A stretch of DNA of 64,000 nt from Shewanella vesiculosa (GCF_021560015.1 NZ_CP073588.1:2790001-2854000); one strand, 5' to 3'; numbered from the stretch's first letter, positions 8,304 through 17,229 are shown. Numbers and translations are program-made. Notes: generated from the letters alone by a model not told the origin.

Positions 8304-9536
8304 CTAAAAGCGATCCTGCAAAACCAAGGTGCCGCACATATCAACACCGCTAGACATCCAACAGATTTCGACATGCTCTGCTTCGCTACTGAGTAAGCCC
8401 CTAATTTCATCAAAGTTAATTTCATTGATTTGATTGCCGTTTATGTTGGTAACCACATCGCCTAGAGCAATCTTGAGTGCCTTTAGGCCAGCGGTCTCCC
8501 CTAAACCCTTTACTAATCCGCCATTTCTATGCGGCTCTAGTTGCAAACCACTTCGGTCAATAAAGGTTTGAGGGTTAAACTGTATATTCTTTTTCAGAGC
8601 TAAGTAGCCATTTTCATAATTGAAAACCACATCAAAATTTCGCAGCAGACCACTACCAATTAAGCCAATACCATTGTCGTCTTCGAAGTCAGGTAGATCA
8701 TGCACTGCGATATTTTCAAAGCTTGTGCCTGCTATTTGAAAATAATTAATCCGGCTAGTTTTTACCGTATGTTCGCCATTAAAATTCTTGGTATTACTTT
8801 CAAAGTAGGAAGATGGAAAATTAAAGTCGGTCGCAAGTAACGAATTAATGTATAGATAATCGGGAGCGCCAGTATCTACAACTAAATCATAATGGGCTGG
8901 CTGCCCTTGCTGGTTGGGTATTGCACCAGAAATGTAAGGGATTCGGCCATGAATAGCCATGGGTAACTTTACCCACTCAGTTGATGTTAAAGCGGTCGAA
9001 CTATCTTTAATGAAGGTAACCGTTTTGTCTGCATAATTGATACGAGTCATGTATCGATTGAGAATATCAAACCCAATAGCACCATCAAAGTAAGCTTCAT
9101 CATAAGAGCCAAATAAAGGAGATTGATCGATGGGGACCTGAATAATTGTCATTTCCGATAACGTTATCTGACCGATAGCAATCACCGCATCGTTGACTAC
9201 ATTAACTTTCCGACCTTGCAGATCTATTTGCATCTCAAATGACAGTGGCTGATCTTTGGTTTTTTCAGTTTCAAACAACACCGTCGCTGCGGCCCCTGAG
9301 TCGAGCGCAAAGCGCAAATCTTGCTGGCCGTTTAAGGCTATATTTATGATAACGTGACCGTCATGCCATTCAAATGGTACGGTGAAACTGCTATCTGCCC
9401 CATGCCAGTCTTGCTTGGCAAATTGATTACCGCTTTGCAAGTTAATCAGCCCAGTGACACCGCAACCGGCGAGTAAAATGATTACCAAGTGTAAGAAGGA
9501 TAGCTTTGCAATGCGCTTTGAAGCTTTAAATTTCAT
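8304..9536 (-). CDS. Retropepsin-like aspartic protease lipoprotein with PDZ domain
   Basis: A 410-residue predicted lipoprotein (signal peptide with lipobox LLAGC near residue 25). Two aspartyl-protease half-sites are visible: ALDSGAA near residue 78 and VVDTGAP near residue 222, as in tandem aspartyl_protease_2 domains that fold as a single-chain retropepsin-like enzyme. A C-terminal PDZ-like domain (GLVKGLGETAGLKALKIALGD pattern region, about 335-405) may bind substrate peptides. Acts in the periplasm. It belongs to a block without clear attC sites and is divergent from the cupin-AraC pair. Confidence 0.8.
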   Translation of the reverse strand: MKFKASKRIAKLSFLHLVIILLAGCGVTGLINLQSGNQFAKQDWHGADSSFTVPFEWHDGHVIINIALNGQQDLRFALDSGAAATVLFETEKTKDQPLSFEMQIDLQGRKVNVVNDAVIAIGQITLSEMTIIQVPIDQSPLFGSYDEAYFDGAIGFDILNRYMTRINYADKTVTFIKDSSTALTSTEWVKLPMAIHGRIPYISGAIPNQQGQPAHYDLVVDTGAPDYLYINSLLATDFNFPSSYFESNTKNFNGEHTVKTSRINYFQIAGTSFENIAVHDLPDFEDDNGIGLIGSGLLRNFDVVFNYENGYLALKKNIQFNPQTFIDRSGLQLEPHRNGGLVKGLGETAGLKALKIALGDVVTNINGNQINEINFDEIRGLLSSEAEHVEICWMSSGVDMCGTLVLQDRF

Positions 9537-9603
9537 TTTGACGACTCTCTAATAAATACATATCAACTGTGATATCAAATATTACGAAAAGCCATGGGCA
9601 TTT

Positions 9604-9668
9604 TATAGAACGATATTGCGGCGATTGAGGCTATAAATACGCCGGTAAAATCGCAATATCGTTCTATA
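9604..9668. promoter_or_regulatory. 17-bp perfect inverted repeat in a divergent promoter region
   Basis: TATAGAACGATATTGCG at 9604-9620 is repeated exactly in inverse orientation at 9652-9668, with 31 bases between. It sits between the divergent starts of the retropepsin-like gene (9536) and the cupin gene (9728), so it could be a double operator for the AraC-type regulator encoded at 10160, or a large hairpin in the cupin 5' leader. Confidence 0.6.
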
Positions 9669-9727
9669 AGTTCCAAGTTTATCAACTATGCTTGGCCTAC
9701 ACTAAACCAATACAAATTGAAGTCGTT

Positions 9728-10123
9728 ATGAATCGAAAATTAAATATCTCAGATTGCTTCGATATGTTTTCAGACACCTATACCCCAAAAGTACTTTTAG
9801 ATATTAACGATTCTAGGATTATGCTGGTCAAAATTATAGGCGATAAGATACCTTGGCACTGCCACGCTAACGAAGACGAGTTACTTTGGGTAATGAAAGG
9901 AAATATCGTCGTGCACACTCGAACCGAGTCAGTGCATCTCTGCTCTGGAGAATTGTACATGGTAGCGAAAGGGTTAGAGCACAAAGTGACTGCAAATGAA
10001 TTGGCCCAAGTGTTGTTGATTGAATCAAAGTCATTTAAGCATACTGGTGAGACTGAAAGCGATATAACTCAAGCCGCTTTTGAATATTTGCTAGAAAATA
10101 ATATCGCCACCTCCTCATCATGA
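9728..10123 (+). CDS. Small single-domain cupin protein
   Basis: About 131 residues forming one cupin barrel. Motif 1 is WHCHANEDELLWVMKG (His and Glu metal ligands) and motif 2 is GELYMVAKGLEHK (His). I chose the ATG at 9728; the longer frame starts only with a TTG at 9692. It resembles the cassette cupin at 11816-12181 along its length, so the two are distant paralogs. It runs opposite to the array and is probably co-transcribed with the AraC regulator 36 bases downstream. No known substrate. Confidence 0.82.
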   Translation: MNRKLNISDCFDMFSDTYTPKVLLDINDSRIMLVKIIGDKIPWHCHANEDELLWVMKGNIVVHTRTESVHLCSGELYMVAKGLEHKVTANELAQVLLIESKSFKHTGETESDITQAAFEYLLENNIATSSS

Positions 10124-10159
10124 TATATTCAATCATCGGAACTAAAGTACGTTAACACT

Positions 10160-10969
10160 ATGACGACCCCAAAATTGAGCACATGGTTCAACACTGCTGT
10201 AGGCGACAAACCTCGTATTGAGGTGAATTTGGTTGGCTTTACTTTTGCTCCGCATCGACATGATACTTATACTCTGGCATTAACAACCACTGGCGTACAG
10301 TGCTTTAATTACCGAGGAAGCCTGCGCTATTCTTTGCCCGGTGAAGTCGTTGTTTTACATCCTGATGAATTACATGACGGGTTAGCGGGAACAGATGCTC
10401 CTTTCGGTTATCGAGCCATTAACATTGATCCTGTCGACGTACAAAATATTTTGCAAGGGCATCATTTGCCATTTTTACCTAATGGCGTGACAGGCAAACC
10501 CTGTTTAGTCGATATTGCACAAAGATTCTTGACTGAGTTCCAACGGCCACTAGAGCCGTTAGAATACCAAGACCTTATCTATGATTTTGCCATGGCCTTA
10601 CAAAAAGAAACCACAATACATCACAAGCATACGACAGCCAATTATCAGGCTATTCAGATGGCCAGGGAATATATCGATGACTCGCTAGATAATGACATAA
10701 CATTGGATCAGTTAGCCACGATTACAGGCTACAGTAAATGGCAAATCACTCGAGATTTCAGATCATTGTTTGGCACCAGCCCTTATCGATACTTAACCTT
10801 AAGACGTCTTGAAAAAGCCAAGTCACTTATGTCGCAAGGAATACCCATTGCGCAAGTTGCGCAAGAGTGTTTTTTTTCAGATCAAAGCCACTTTACTCGC
10901 CAATTCAAGAAAAGCTTTGGTACAACGCCAAATATGTGGAATAAGTTGAACGAAAGTCCCCAGCGATAA
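10160..10969 (+). CDS. AraC-family transcriptional regulator
   Basis: A 269-residue AraC regulator. The N-terminal cupin-like sensor begins FAPHRHDTYTLAL and includes PGEVVVLHPDELHDG. The C-terminal double helix-turn-helix contains ITLDQLATITGYSKWQITRDF and the signature SDQSHFTRQFKKSFGTTPNMW. It follows the cupin gene closely on the same strand and probably controls the operon and possibly the divergent protease gene through the inverted repeat at 9604-9668 (inference). AraC proteins of this shape often respond to small molecules or amino acids. Confidence 0.92.
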   Translation: MTTPKLSTWFNTAVGDKPRIEVNLVGFTFAPHRHDTYTLALTTTGVQCFNYRGSLRYSLPGEVVVLHPDELHDGLAGTDAPFGYRAINIDPVDVQNILQGHHLPFLPNGVTGKPCLVDIAQRFLTEFQRPLEPLEYQDLIYDFAMALQKETTIHHKHTTANYQAIQMAREYIDDSLDNDITLDQLATITGYSKWQITRDFRSLFGTSPYRYLTLRRLEKAKSLMSQGIPIAQVAQECFFSDQSHFTRQFKKSFGTTPNMWNKLNESPQR

Positions 10970-11381
10970 GCGCAGTTAACATAGCATTTTTGTAAATAAC
11001 GTCGATATCTGCTTTATTTTTGCGCCACCAAGTCCAAAGTCGGGCTTTCACTGTGGCATGCTAAACGCTGCACATTTTCAAACAAATGATAAAACGTTCA
11101 CGGACCGAAATTGGGGCGTGAGTATGAGATCAGCTATTGTTTAAAGTGCGACAATACATACAAGACTGGATCAACGACTTTACTATAGCCAATGCCTATC
11201 AAGGATGTATCGCCTATTTTTAGCAAAGTGACCATATTGCATGTTTTGATTTCTAAGAGCACGGCGATTTGACAGCTAAATGACAGACGAAGTAGATGAA
11301 TTTGTTGATTGGTTTTAATTTGACTGCAAAAGCAGTCAAATAAGCTAGGCTCGCCGATTGACTGACGCCAGGCTCATATGT
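10970..11381. other. Non-coding gap between the AraC gene and the next cassette
   Basis: About 400 bases without an intact gene. A broken frame around 11125-11275 reads as peptide fragments with a CxxC pair interrupted by stops, possibly a decayed gene that I cannot identify. At 11318-11341 a perfect ten-base stem with an AAAA loop (ATTTGACTGC/GCAGTCAAAT) is present, possibly a bidirectional terminator. Confidence 0.4.
11318..11341. terminator. Perfect stem-loop, possible bidirectional terminator
   Basis: Ten-base arms ATTTGACTGC and GCAGTCAAAT around a four-base loop lie between the rightward AraC gene and the leftward lipoprotein gene. Short T/A tracts flank it but no strong T-run, so termination is plausible rather than certain. 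Confidence 0.4.
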
Positions 11382-11388
11382 GTTAGCA

Positions 11389-11685
11389 TTACTCTTTAAT
11401 ACGCCAACCTTTTGATTTTATACATGAAGCGTTTGCGCTAAAAAAAGATAAAAGTTGAACACTCGCAAAAGCTATTTCAGGCTCTTCTGAGTTTTCAGTT
11501 AATGTTGTACTCCTAATGCCTTGCCTAGCTTCTAACGCACATTCACTAGCTTCTTTTCGAAACAGTTCGTTGTCAGCTGACATCTCACCGTATTCGTTAT
11601 GAACGACAATTGGTGGAGTCGTTGAGCAAGAGCAAATCATAGACAGTATAAAAGCTAAAGATAGTATTCTTGTTTTTATAATCAT
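11389..11685 (-). CDS. Small lipoprotein of unknown function (integron cassette)
   Basis: A 98-residue protein with a signal peptide and lipobox (LSMICSC, Cys near residue 20), so probably a membrane-attached lipoprotein. The mature part has three further Cys and no family that I recognise. Its stop overlaps a TGCTAAC attC-type core (11382-11389), but the distal half of that attC is not clear, which suggests that the junction with the block to the left was disrupted. An attC-derived R' core (11711-11718) lies just upstream of the start. Confidence 0.65.
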   Translation of the reverse strand: MIIKTRILSLAFILSMICSCSTTPPIVVHNEYGEMSADNELFRKEASECALEARQGIRSTTLTENSEEPEIAFASVQLLSFFSANASCIKSKGWRIKE

Positions 11686-11710
11686 AACTTTTCATCAAAT
11701 CCTTGTAATG

Positions 11711-11811
11711 ATAACGCCTACTTAAAGGACTAATAATTGTTTGCTAAAATGTACAGCAAAGCGGTATCGAGCAAAACGTTACGAGTCATGCTTTAAATTC
11801 TCGTTAGCTGT
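11711..11811 (-). repeat. attC site
   Basis: On the minus strand a CAGCTAACGAG core follows the cupin stop, inner AATTTAAAG pairs with CTTTAAG, and the distal core is AGGCGTTATC. About 100 bases; a good attC. Confidence 0.7.
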
Positions 11812-11815
11812 AACT

Positions 11816-12181
11816 TTACACCCATACATCATTTTCAGCTGTAAGTTCACTACCTGAATCACCAGTGTTAACAACACCTTTAGGTTCAACAATCATTATT
11901 TTACATTCACTGTTAGCAACAGGTTTATGTTCTATACCTTTAGGGATTACAAACATTTCTCCGGAGTTTAGAGTTACTAGACCATCACGGAACTCTATAT
12001 TAAGGATACCTTCCAAAACGATGAATACTTCATCAGTATCAGGGTGATCATGCCAAATAAATTCGCCTTCAACTTTCACTAATTTGAATTGGTAATCATT
12101 CATTTCTGCAACAACACGAGGAGACCAATGTTCAGTAAATTTCGAGAACTTATCTTTAAAATTTATAGCATCAAACTTCAT
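11816..12181 (-). CDS. Single-domain cupin (integron cassette)
   Basis: About 121 residues forming a cupin barrel: motif 1 is [16 protein letters not shown], motif 2 is [13 protein letters not shown]. The frame extends to an ATG at 12196, but the ATG at 12181 has GGAG six bases upstream, and that GGAG immediately follows the outer ATG, so the inner start is preferred. Distant paralog of the cupin at 9728-10123. Flanked by attC sites on both sides, a clean single-gene cassette. Confidence 0.85.
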   Translation of the reverse strand: MKFDAINFKDKFSKFTEHWSPRVVAEMNDYQFKLVKVEGEFIWHDHPDTDEVFIVLEGILNIEFRDGLVTLNSGEMFVIPKGIEHKPVANSECKIMIVEPKGVVNTGDSGSELTAENDVWV

Positions 12182-12205
12182 TTTTACTCCATACATTCAT
12201 TTACT

Positions 12206-12280
12206 GATAATGCCGCAATATGGGGCATATTTTTTGAGCGGAGCGAGAAAAACAGTTCGACAACAGCGCCTTGTTAACTG
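12206..12280 (-). repeat. attC site with altered R' core
   Basis: On the minus strand an AGTTAACAAGGC core is followed after about 60 bases by GCGGCATTATC. The expected GTTA of the distal core is ATTA here, which should weaken recombination. Confidence 0.55.
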
Positions 12281-12285
12281 CAAAT

Positions 12286-12600
12286 TTATGATTTAGAAAT
12301 AATTTCACTAACTGCATGAGATACATCTTCCTTTATTACTGACTCTTCGATAATTGGTATGACCCATGAAGAACCTACCATCTCTAAAGAGGAACGCCAG
12401 TCTTTCCATTGCTCACCTCCAATGGAATCAAGATTATCAAGCCCAAATCGATAAGATGCCCCCCACTGAGCAATCGAAGGCAACTCAGGGTCAGCACTTT
12501 GGGCACCTAAAACAAAAGGACGATCTATTTCGCCTGGCATGATTGCAAAATAATACTCTACCTTTTCGGCCCTATTTCGAAATTTAGAGATAATCTTCAT
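12286..12600 (-). CDS. Hypothetical cassette protein
   Basis: About 104 residues starting MKIISKFRNR. The frame extends to 12696, but the upstream part would read through an attC core (GGCTCGTTAAC at 12613-12623), and the ATG at 12600 lies just after that core with a GGTGG ribosome site, as expected for a cassette gene. The protein is soluble, with a WKDWRSSLEMVG segment. No family recognised. Confidence 0.6.
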   Translation of the reverse strand: MKIISKFRNRAEKVEYYFAIMPGEIDRPFVLGAQSADPELPSIAQWGASYRFGLDNLDSIGGEQWKDWRSSLEMVGSSWVIPIIEESVIKEDVSHAVSEIISKS

Positions 12601-12612
12601 TTTCCACCGAGC

Positions 12613-12640
12613 AGTTAACGAGCCTGTAGAATTACTCGTT
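12613..12640 (-). repeat. Partial attC (R' half) of an interrupted cassette
   Basis: On the minus strand the core GGCTCGTTAACT closes a short stem (AACGAG/CTCGTT). The other half is not recognisable. The IS1182-type element lies just upstream, so its insertion or later decay may have removed the partner half and the cassette that belonged to it. Confidence 0.45.
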
Positions 12641-12816
12641 TTTAAATTTATTTTGATTAATGAATAAACAATATCTGAGTTTATATTTTGATTCAATTAT
12701 TTAGTGTTGTTTAGATTATTATTTAACATGCAGTTTTGTTGGTTTTTTTAGTGCGCTTTAGGGGGGATTGAGGCGGGTTTGAAGCGTTTTTTGAGGTAAA
12801 AAGGGCTTACCCCTTC

Positions 12817-14352
12817 TTAGTGCATCGCTTGTTGCAACTTTTCTATGTTATGAACAAGACAGTACAGTTGCCACTGGGCATTCACTTTGGCTTGGCCACG
12901 TAAGGTCAATTTATTCATCCCTTTGTTGACCGTAATATTGCCAAATACCGGTTCGATACAGCCCAGTCGTTTGCTATATTGCCGCCGCCCCATTGGGCTG
13001 TCTATTTTCACTTTCATTTTGTCGGTGTAACTCAGTTTTTTCCGTGAGGCATCATTTTTAAACTGCACTTGCCGACCCGTTTTTATCGGCGGTTTTCGCA
13101 TGCATTGCTGTTGCAACGGACAAGTTTTACAATCTTTTAAATAACCGCAAAATCGAGTGTATTCTCTGGTGATAACTTTTGACATTAATACCGCTTCGCC
13201 ACATTTCATTGCCTGCGGGACATCGGCAAGTTTGCGTTGCTTCGTCATAATGAAAATCATCTGAAGTAAACAATCGAGGCTTGCCATTACGTCGTTTTAA
13301 TCTGCGTTTTTCTTGCTCGGTTTCGTAAGTTTCACTTTCTTGAAACAACGGGTTTCGTTTTCTAAATTGATTGTCTGCGATGTAGGTATCAAAGCCACTT
13401 TGTGCCATAAATGCCAGATTAGCTTCACTGTTAAAGCCACTGTCTGCGGTAAATTTTATGGTGTGCTCGCTTGAGGGGTTAACAGGATTGAGCTTATCGA
13501 GTTGTTGTTTTAATTGCGTGACTGCTGGCTGGAGTGTTTGCTGCTCACCGACCGAACCCCACGTTTGTGCTTGTAAGATAATTTGATGTTTATCATCGTT
13601 TATCGCAATACCATTGTAGCCTTGAATGGTGCCCTTGGATGTGGTCATCTTTGCACTGTCAGGGTCGGTGATATTGCTTTTCACAGGCTTACCTTGGCTG
13701 CCTATTTTTCTTGGTGTGATGCGAGGAATGCCGTGATTTTATCCGCACTTTTATCTAACTTTCTTTTTGGTTTAAGTCTTGTGTGACGAGTTCTTCACTC
13801 AACCCATCTTGCGCTTGATGACGCTCAATAATGCGTTTACTTGCCCGTTCTAGTTTTGCTTTTACGGCCAAGTTCATCAAATGTACCACTCCATTCTTTG
13901 CTCGCATTTGACTTTAACTTACAACCATCGATGGCAAACATATTGCGGCCAATGAGCCCTTCTTCATCACAAATCAGCAGCACTTGAGTAAATAAGGGTT
14001 CTATTTGTTCATGCATTTTAGCCACAAAACCCGCTATCGATGTGTAATGTGGCTGTACATCACCCGACACGCTCATGAACAAAATATTGTTTTCACACGC
14101 CTTAGCAATGCGTCGACTGCTAATTAACCCATGCGCATACCCGAGTAAAATAATTTTGAGCATCACTGCTGGTGAATACGCTGCCGCCCCCGTTTTATCA
14201 TTGTGATACCAAGCATCAAACCCCGATAAATCGAGTTTATTTTCGATAATATAACAAAGGGCATACTCGAATGTGCCAGGCAAAATTTGCTCTGAAAAAT
14301 TGATGGGAATGAATTTACTTTGGCAGGATAAGTCAGGCTTGTAGTTGGCCAT
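12817..14352 (-). pseudogene. Frameshifted IS1182-family transposase
   Basis: Three consecutive pieces make one IS1182-type transposase. An N-terminal part (13837-14352, starting MANYKPDLS) ends in an early stop after FDELGRKSKTR. A central DDE part (about 13127-13750) contains TADSGFNSEANL. A C-terminal part (12817-13250) has a CKTCPLQQQC Cys cluster and MGRRQYSKRLGCIEPVFGNI. At least two frame changes lie near 13850 and 13740 and one near 13170, so no functional protein is made. Element ends are not resolved: flanking TGAGGC sequences near 12774 and 14486 are only a weak candidate inverted repeat. It lies inside an integron cassette position. Confidence 0.85.
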
Positions 14353-14480
14353 AACAATTTACTGTAGGTGAATAATATCTATTAGATCACAGGCATCGAC
14401 ACCCTACAAGCTCAAAAAACAACCAAGTTGCTTTATTTATGAAAAAGACGTTGAAACGTCATTTTTGGAGAAATTCTACA

Positions 14481-14583
14481 GCCTCAACGCCCTGTTAACA
14501 GGCAAAAAAATAGTTGGTTAAAATTAGCGACGAAGGAGCAAAAACCAACTGTTTTTTGTCCTTGTTTAACAGCTTGTTAGTTT
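14481..14583 (-). repeat. attC site (classic long form)
   Basis: On the minus strand: AACTAACAAGCTGTTAA, a long imperfect stem (AACAGTTGGTT pairing with AACCAACTATT), then TTAACAGGGCGTTGAGG. All four attC elements (R'', L'', L', R') are visible. About 100 bases. Confidence 0.85.
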
Positions 14584-14587
14584 ACAA

Positions 14588-15199
14588 TTACGCTAACACT
14601 AATGAAAAAGCACTTAGCCAAATTAACTGAAAGCCATAAGAAATACGTTGATGAATTCCAGGGTTACTTTGAGATTTTACGGCTTTAGCCATAGCAAATA
14701 GATAATAAACAGCAGCGATAACAGAGCCAACTGAAAAAATACGGAAATATAGAGGGATAACTTCTGTTGTTGGACTTACCGCTACTAATATTGGCGCTAC
14801 AACTAGCGAAAGTAACATCATAAAACCAGCCCAAGAATGAACCTTACAATTAAAAGTTGGATTTTTAGTAAATGGATCAGCGTCCATAGGAAAATACCCA
14901 GCTACCCATGTGCCAATGCCATGAGCTATTACTAACCAACCCGCAATATTAACTAAGATTGAAACACTTGAAAGCTGCGCCAAATACCAACCGAAAAAGC
15001 AAAAGAGAAAACCTAGAGGGTAATTATTAATTAAGGGTGACAATTTTTCTGTTGGGCTGCCTGTTGCACCTAATTCACTACAGAATTGTTTAGAATGACT
15101 GTAACCATTATAAAATCGGCTTGCTACATAAACACCAATGAAGATCCAAATTGTTGCAATTAACCCTGAATAGATCGCAATACTTTCAAACACTACCAA
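14588..15199 (-). CDS. DUF998-family integral membrane protein (integron cassette)
   Basis: A 203-residue membrane protein with about six helices and DUF998 features: CSELGATGSPTEK after the first helix, GYFPMDADP in the loop and VHSWAGFMMLLS in the following helix. The start is a TTG at 15199 with AAGG four to five bases upstream; a GTG two codons later is possible. Classic attC sites lie on both sides. Function of the family is unknown. Confidence 0.8.
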   Translation of the reverse strand: MVVFESIAIYSGLIATIWIFIGVYVASRFYNGYSHSKQFCSELGATGSPTEKLSPLINNYPLGFLFCFFGWYLAQLSSVSILVNIAGWLVIAHGIGTWVAGYFPMDADPFTKNPTFNCKVHSWAGFMMLLSLVVAPILVAVSPTTEVIPLYFRIFSVGSVIAAVYYLFAMAKAVKSQSNPGIHQRISYGFQLIWLSAFSLVLA

Positions 15200-15211
15200 A
15201 ATCCTTTTTGT

Positions 15212-15312
15212 AAACTAACGCTTTGCTAATGGGCTGCCGCAGCGCAGCGTAGGCAGTCCCGTGGAGGCCATGCTGTTTGTGGCCGGAACGCAATTAAGCA
15301 ACTTGTTATAAG
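15212..15312 (-). repeat. attC site (classic)
   Basis: On the minus strand: GCTTATAACAAGTTGCT core pair, a long arm, then AGCAAAGCGTTAGTTT. L'' (AAGTTGC) and L' (AGCAAA) are partly complementary, as expected. It is the attC of the first cassette next to the integrase. Confidence 0.85.
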
Positions 15313-15313
15313 C

Positions 15314-15853
15314 CTAAACACTGTACCACTCGGGTTTTGGTTCTTTTGAATTCCAACCCCAATCTTGCAATGTTTCAATGACTTGTTCACGGTCATACTT
15401 ATCGTAGTACACTGGATTTAGCCCCGTTCCTTGAAAGCCTTTAAGTTTAGAGGCTTCAAAACAAGCTTCTTCAGAATCCTTGCGAGATGTAATGAGGGTT
15501 CCGTTAAGCCCACCAAACTGAGGTAATAAACCTGTGATTTGATATTCCTCGCCATCAGAACCAATAAATACGTATGGTGATATAAACAGTATCTCAAGAT
15601 CTTTAGCCGCATCTAACCAAGCTTGTTGAGGCCGATTAAAAAGAGACTCCAATAACGTCACATTTTCATTGTCTGGTGCGTCAATATCTTTGTAAATCAC
15701 AAAGTCTACGAACCCATCTTCGTCAAACGACACAATCCAGCGCTCTGAAAATGCGTCCACTTCAACATCAACGCATCCCATATGTTCGCGATAATCTATG
15801 CGAACTGGATATTTCTCTTCACTCATCTGAGCTAGAAAATCGAAAAGTTTCAT
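15314..15853 (-). CDS. Hypothetical acidic protein (first cassette)
   Basis: About 179 residues, acidic and soluble, with no family that I recognise. The N-terminal half looks like a beta-rich immunity or SMI1-like fold, which is only an impression. ATG ATG at 15856/15853; AGGG sits five bases before the second, so I use 15853. It is the cassette nearest the integrase, hence the one expected to be expressed most strongly from an integron Pc promoter. Confidence 0.7.
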   Translation of the reverse strand: MKLFDFLAQMSEEKYPVRIDYREHMGCVDVEVDAFSERWIVSFDEDGFVDFVIYKDIDAPDNENVTLLESLFNRPQQAWLDAAKDLEILFISPYVFIGSDGEEYQITGLLPQFGGLNGTLITSRKDSEEACFEASKLKGFQGTGLNPVYYDKYDREQVIETLQDWGWNSKEPKPEWYSV

Positions 15854-15866
15854 CATATCCCTAAAG

Positions 15867-16178
15867 GCTTATAACAGCGTATTAGCGAGAATTCCGATAA
15901 ACATCCTGAAAAGCTCACCAAAACTCAACATCCATACTACTTTAATTATTAATAATTTTAGTAACTTATCAGCTTAAAAAACCCAAATCAATCACCTTTT
16001 AGTCTAGGAAAAAACGAGAATTTAGATAACCGAGAATGATATGGCTCGTCATATGGATCCGATTTTTTAACAAAATAAGCTAATTCAATTGGATAGCATT
16101 GTCCTTTAGGTAAAACCGAGAATTTTTGCGATTACATAACGAGAACAAAACTGGCATTTTTACAAGAATGAATTATAA
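15867..16178. promoter_or_regulatory. Probable attI site and integrase-cassette promoter region
   Basis: The first cassette begins after CGCTGTTATAAGCC (minus strand, 15867-15880), the expected attI/R' junction. The 300 bases between it and the IS element hold no gene. In a normal integron this stretch contains attI and the Pc promoter. I cannot identify Pc with confidence. Confidence 0.55.
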
Positions 16179-16191
16179 CTGTATATATATA
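16179..16191. promoter_or_regulatory. Left half of a LexA-type box split by the IS element
   Basis: CTG followed by five TA repeats ends exactly where the IS element begins. Together with the right half at 17230-17242 and after removing one copy of the duplicated TA tract, it rebuilds CTGTATATATATACAG, the SOS-box consensus, or a version two bases longer if the target duplication was 8 bases. Confidence 0.6.
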
Positions 16192-17229
16192 AGGGCTATC
16201 CATTTAGCGCCACCAGTGTCAATATGTAGTGATGAAAACTTCATCGTATTTATTAAAAGCTGGTGTAGATTACCCTACAAGTTGGGGCGAATTTGTTGAT
16301 TGGTTTCATGATGAACAATCCTGCATTAGCTACCTTTACAAACTTCGTTGGCCAAACGGATTCATATGCCCAAGCTGTTCAAGCCATCAATCACCTTATC
16401 AGTTAAGTAATGGCAAGTTAAAATGTCATGCTTGTCGTTCTCAGTGTTCAGTAACATCAAGTACACTTTTTGACAAAACAAGAACCCCCATGAAAAGTTG
16501 GTTTGCTGCCGTCTGGTTTATTACAAATCAAAAAAATGGTGTCAGCGCTCTTGGAGTTCAAAGGTTATTAGGTCTTGGGAGTTATCAAACCGCTTGGTCA
16601 TTAATGCACAAGTTAAGGTATGCCATGGTTGATCCTGAAAGGGATAAACTGTCCGGCATCGTAGAGGTTGACGAAACACTAATAGGTGGCGTCGTTCCCC
16701 AATCATCTATTAAAAATCAACAGGGTAAGCGTAAGGCTGTAGTTTTGGTAGCAGTTGAGCTGCTATCACGCTCTGGATTTGGCCGGATACGTTTAAGGCA
16801 AGTGGAAAGTGCAACCAAAGAACATATCCATCAATTCATTCAAGATGTAATTGAACCTGGTAGTACAATTTGTAGTGATGGCTCTCAAGCATACAAACAA
16901 ATAGACAAGAAAGGATATAAGCATAACCGAATAGTGCATTTAGGTTCATCTGTACCTGCACATGAAACAATGGCTGGGGTGCATCGAGTCTCATCATTAT
17001 GTAAAAGATGGCTTTTAGGTACATATCAAGGCGCGGTAAAGGCTAAGCAACTTGATTATTATTTAGATGAGTTTACATTTCGCTTCAATAGAAGAAAGTC
17101 AGATTCTCGGGGATTATTATTCTACAGGTTGCTTGAACAAGCAGTGCGTTCTAAGCCGATAACGTACCAATCAATTAAAAATCGATAACCACAATATATA
17201 GTGGTTGGTTGTGCTAAGTGGATAGCCCT
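16192..17229 (+). mobile_element. IS1595-family insertion sequence
   Basis: About 1.04 kb bounded by inverted ends AGGGCTATCCATTTAGC (left) and AGGGCTATCCACTTAGC (right, reverse strand), one mismatch in 17. An identical TATATATA lies on each side (the shared direct repeat is up to 10 bases because the target is a TA repeat), matching the 8-base target duplication of this family. It carries one intact transposase gene and has jumped into the integrase promoter. Confidence 0.9.
16232..17188 (+). CDS. IS1595-family transposase (ISXO2-like DDE)
   Basis: About 318 residues. An N-terminal zinc ribbon (CPSC...KCHAC, about residues 45-70) is followed by an ISXO2-like DDE domain: first Asp in VEVDETLIGG, second in CSDGSQAY, and the last acidic residue in LDEFTFRFNRR. 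ATG at 16232, preceded by an in-frame GTG. The gene looks complete and its ends match, so the element may still be mobile. Confidence 0.93.
   Translation: MKTSSYLLKAGVDYPTSWGEFVDWFHDEQSCISYLYKLRWPNGFICPSCSSHQSPYQLSNGKLKCHACRSQCSVTSSTLFDKTRTPMKSWFAAVWFITNQKNGVSALGVQRLLGLGSYQTAWSLMHKLRYAMVDPERDKLSGIVEVDETLIGGVVPQSSIKNQQGKRKAVVLVAVELLSRSGFGRIRLRQVESATKEHIHQFIQDVIEPGSTICSDGSQAYKQIDKKGYKHNRIVHLGSSVPAHETMAGVHRVSSLCKRWLLGTYQGAVKAKQLDYYLDEFTFRFNRRKSDSRGLLFYRLLEQAVRSKPITYQSIKNR

Noticed and set aside
10970..11270. Possible decayed transposase remnant
   Set aside because: Peptide fragments with stops could not be matched to any family; noted only as non-coding.
14163..14357. Leftward frame near the start of the IS1182 transposase
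   Set aside because: It is a shadow in another frame of the transposase N-terminus.
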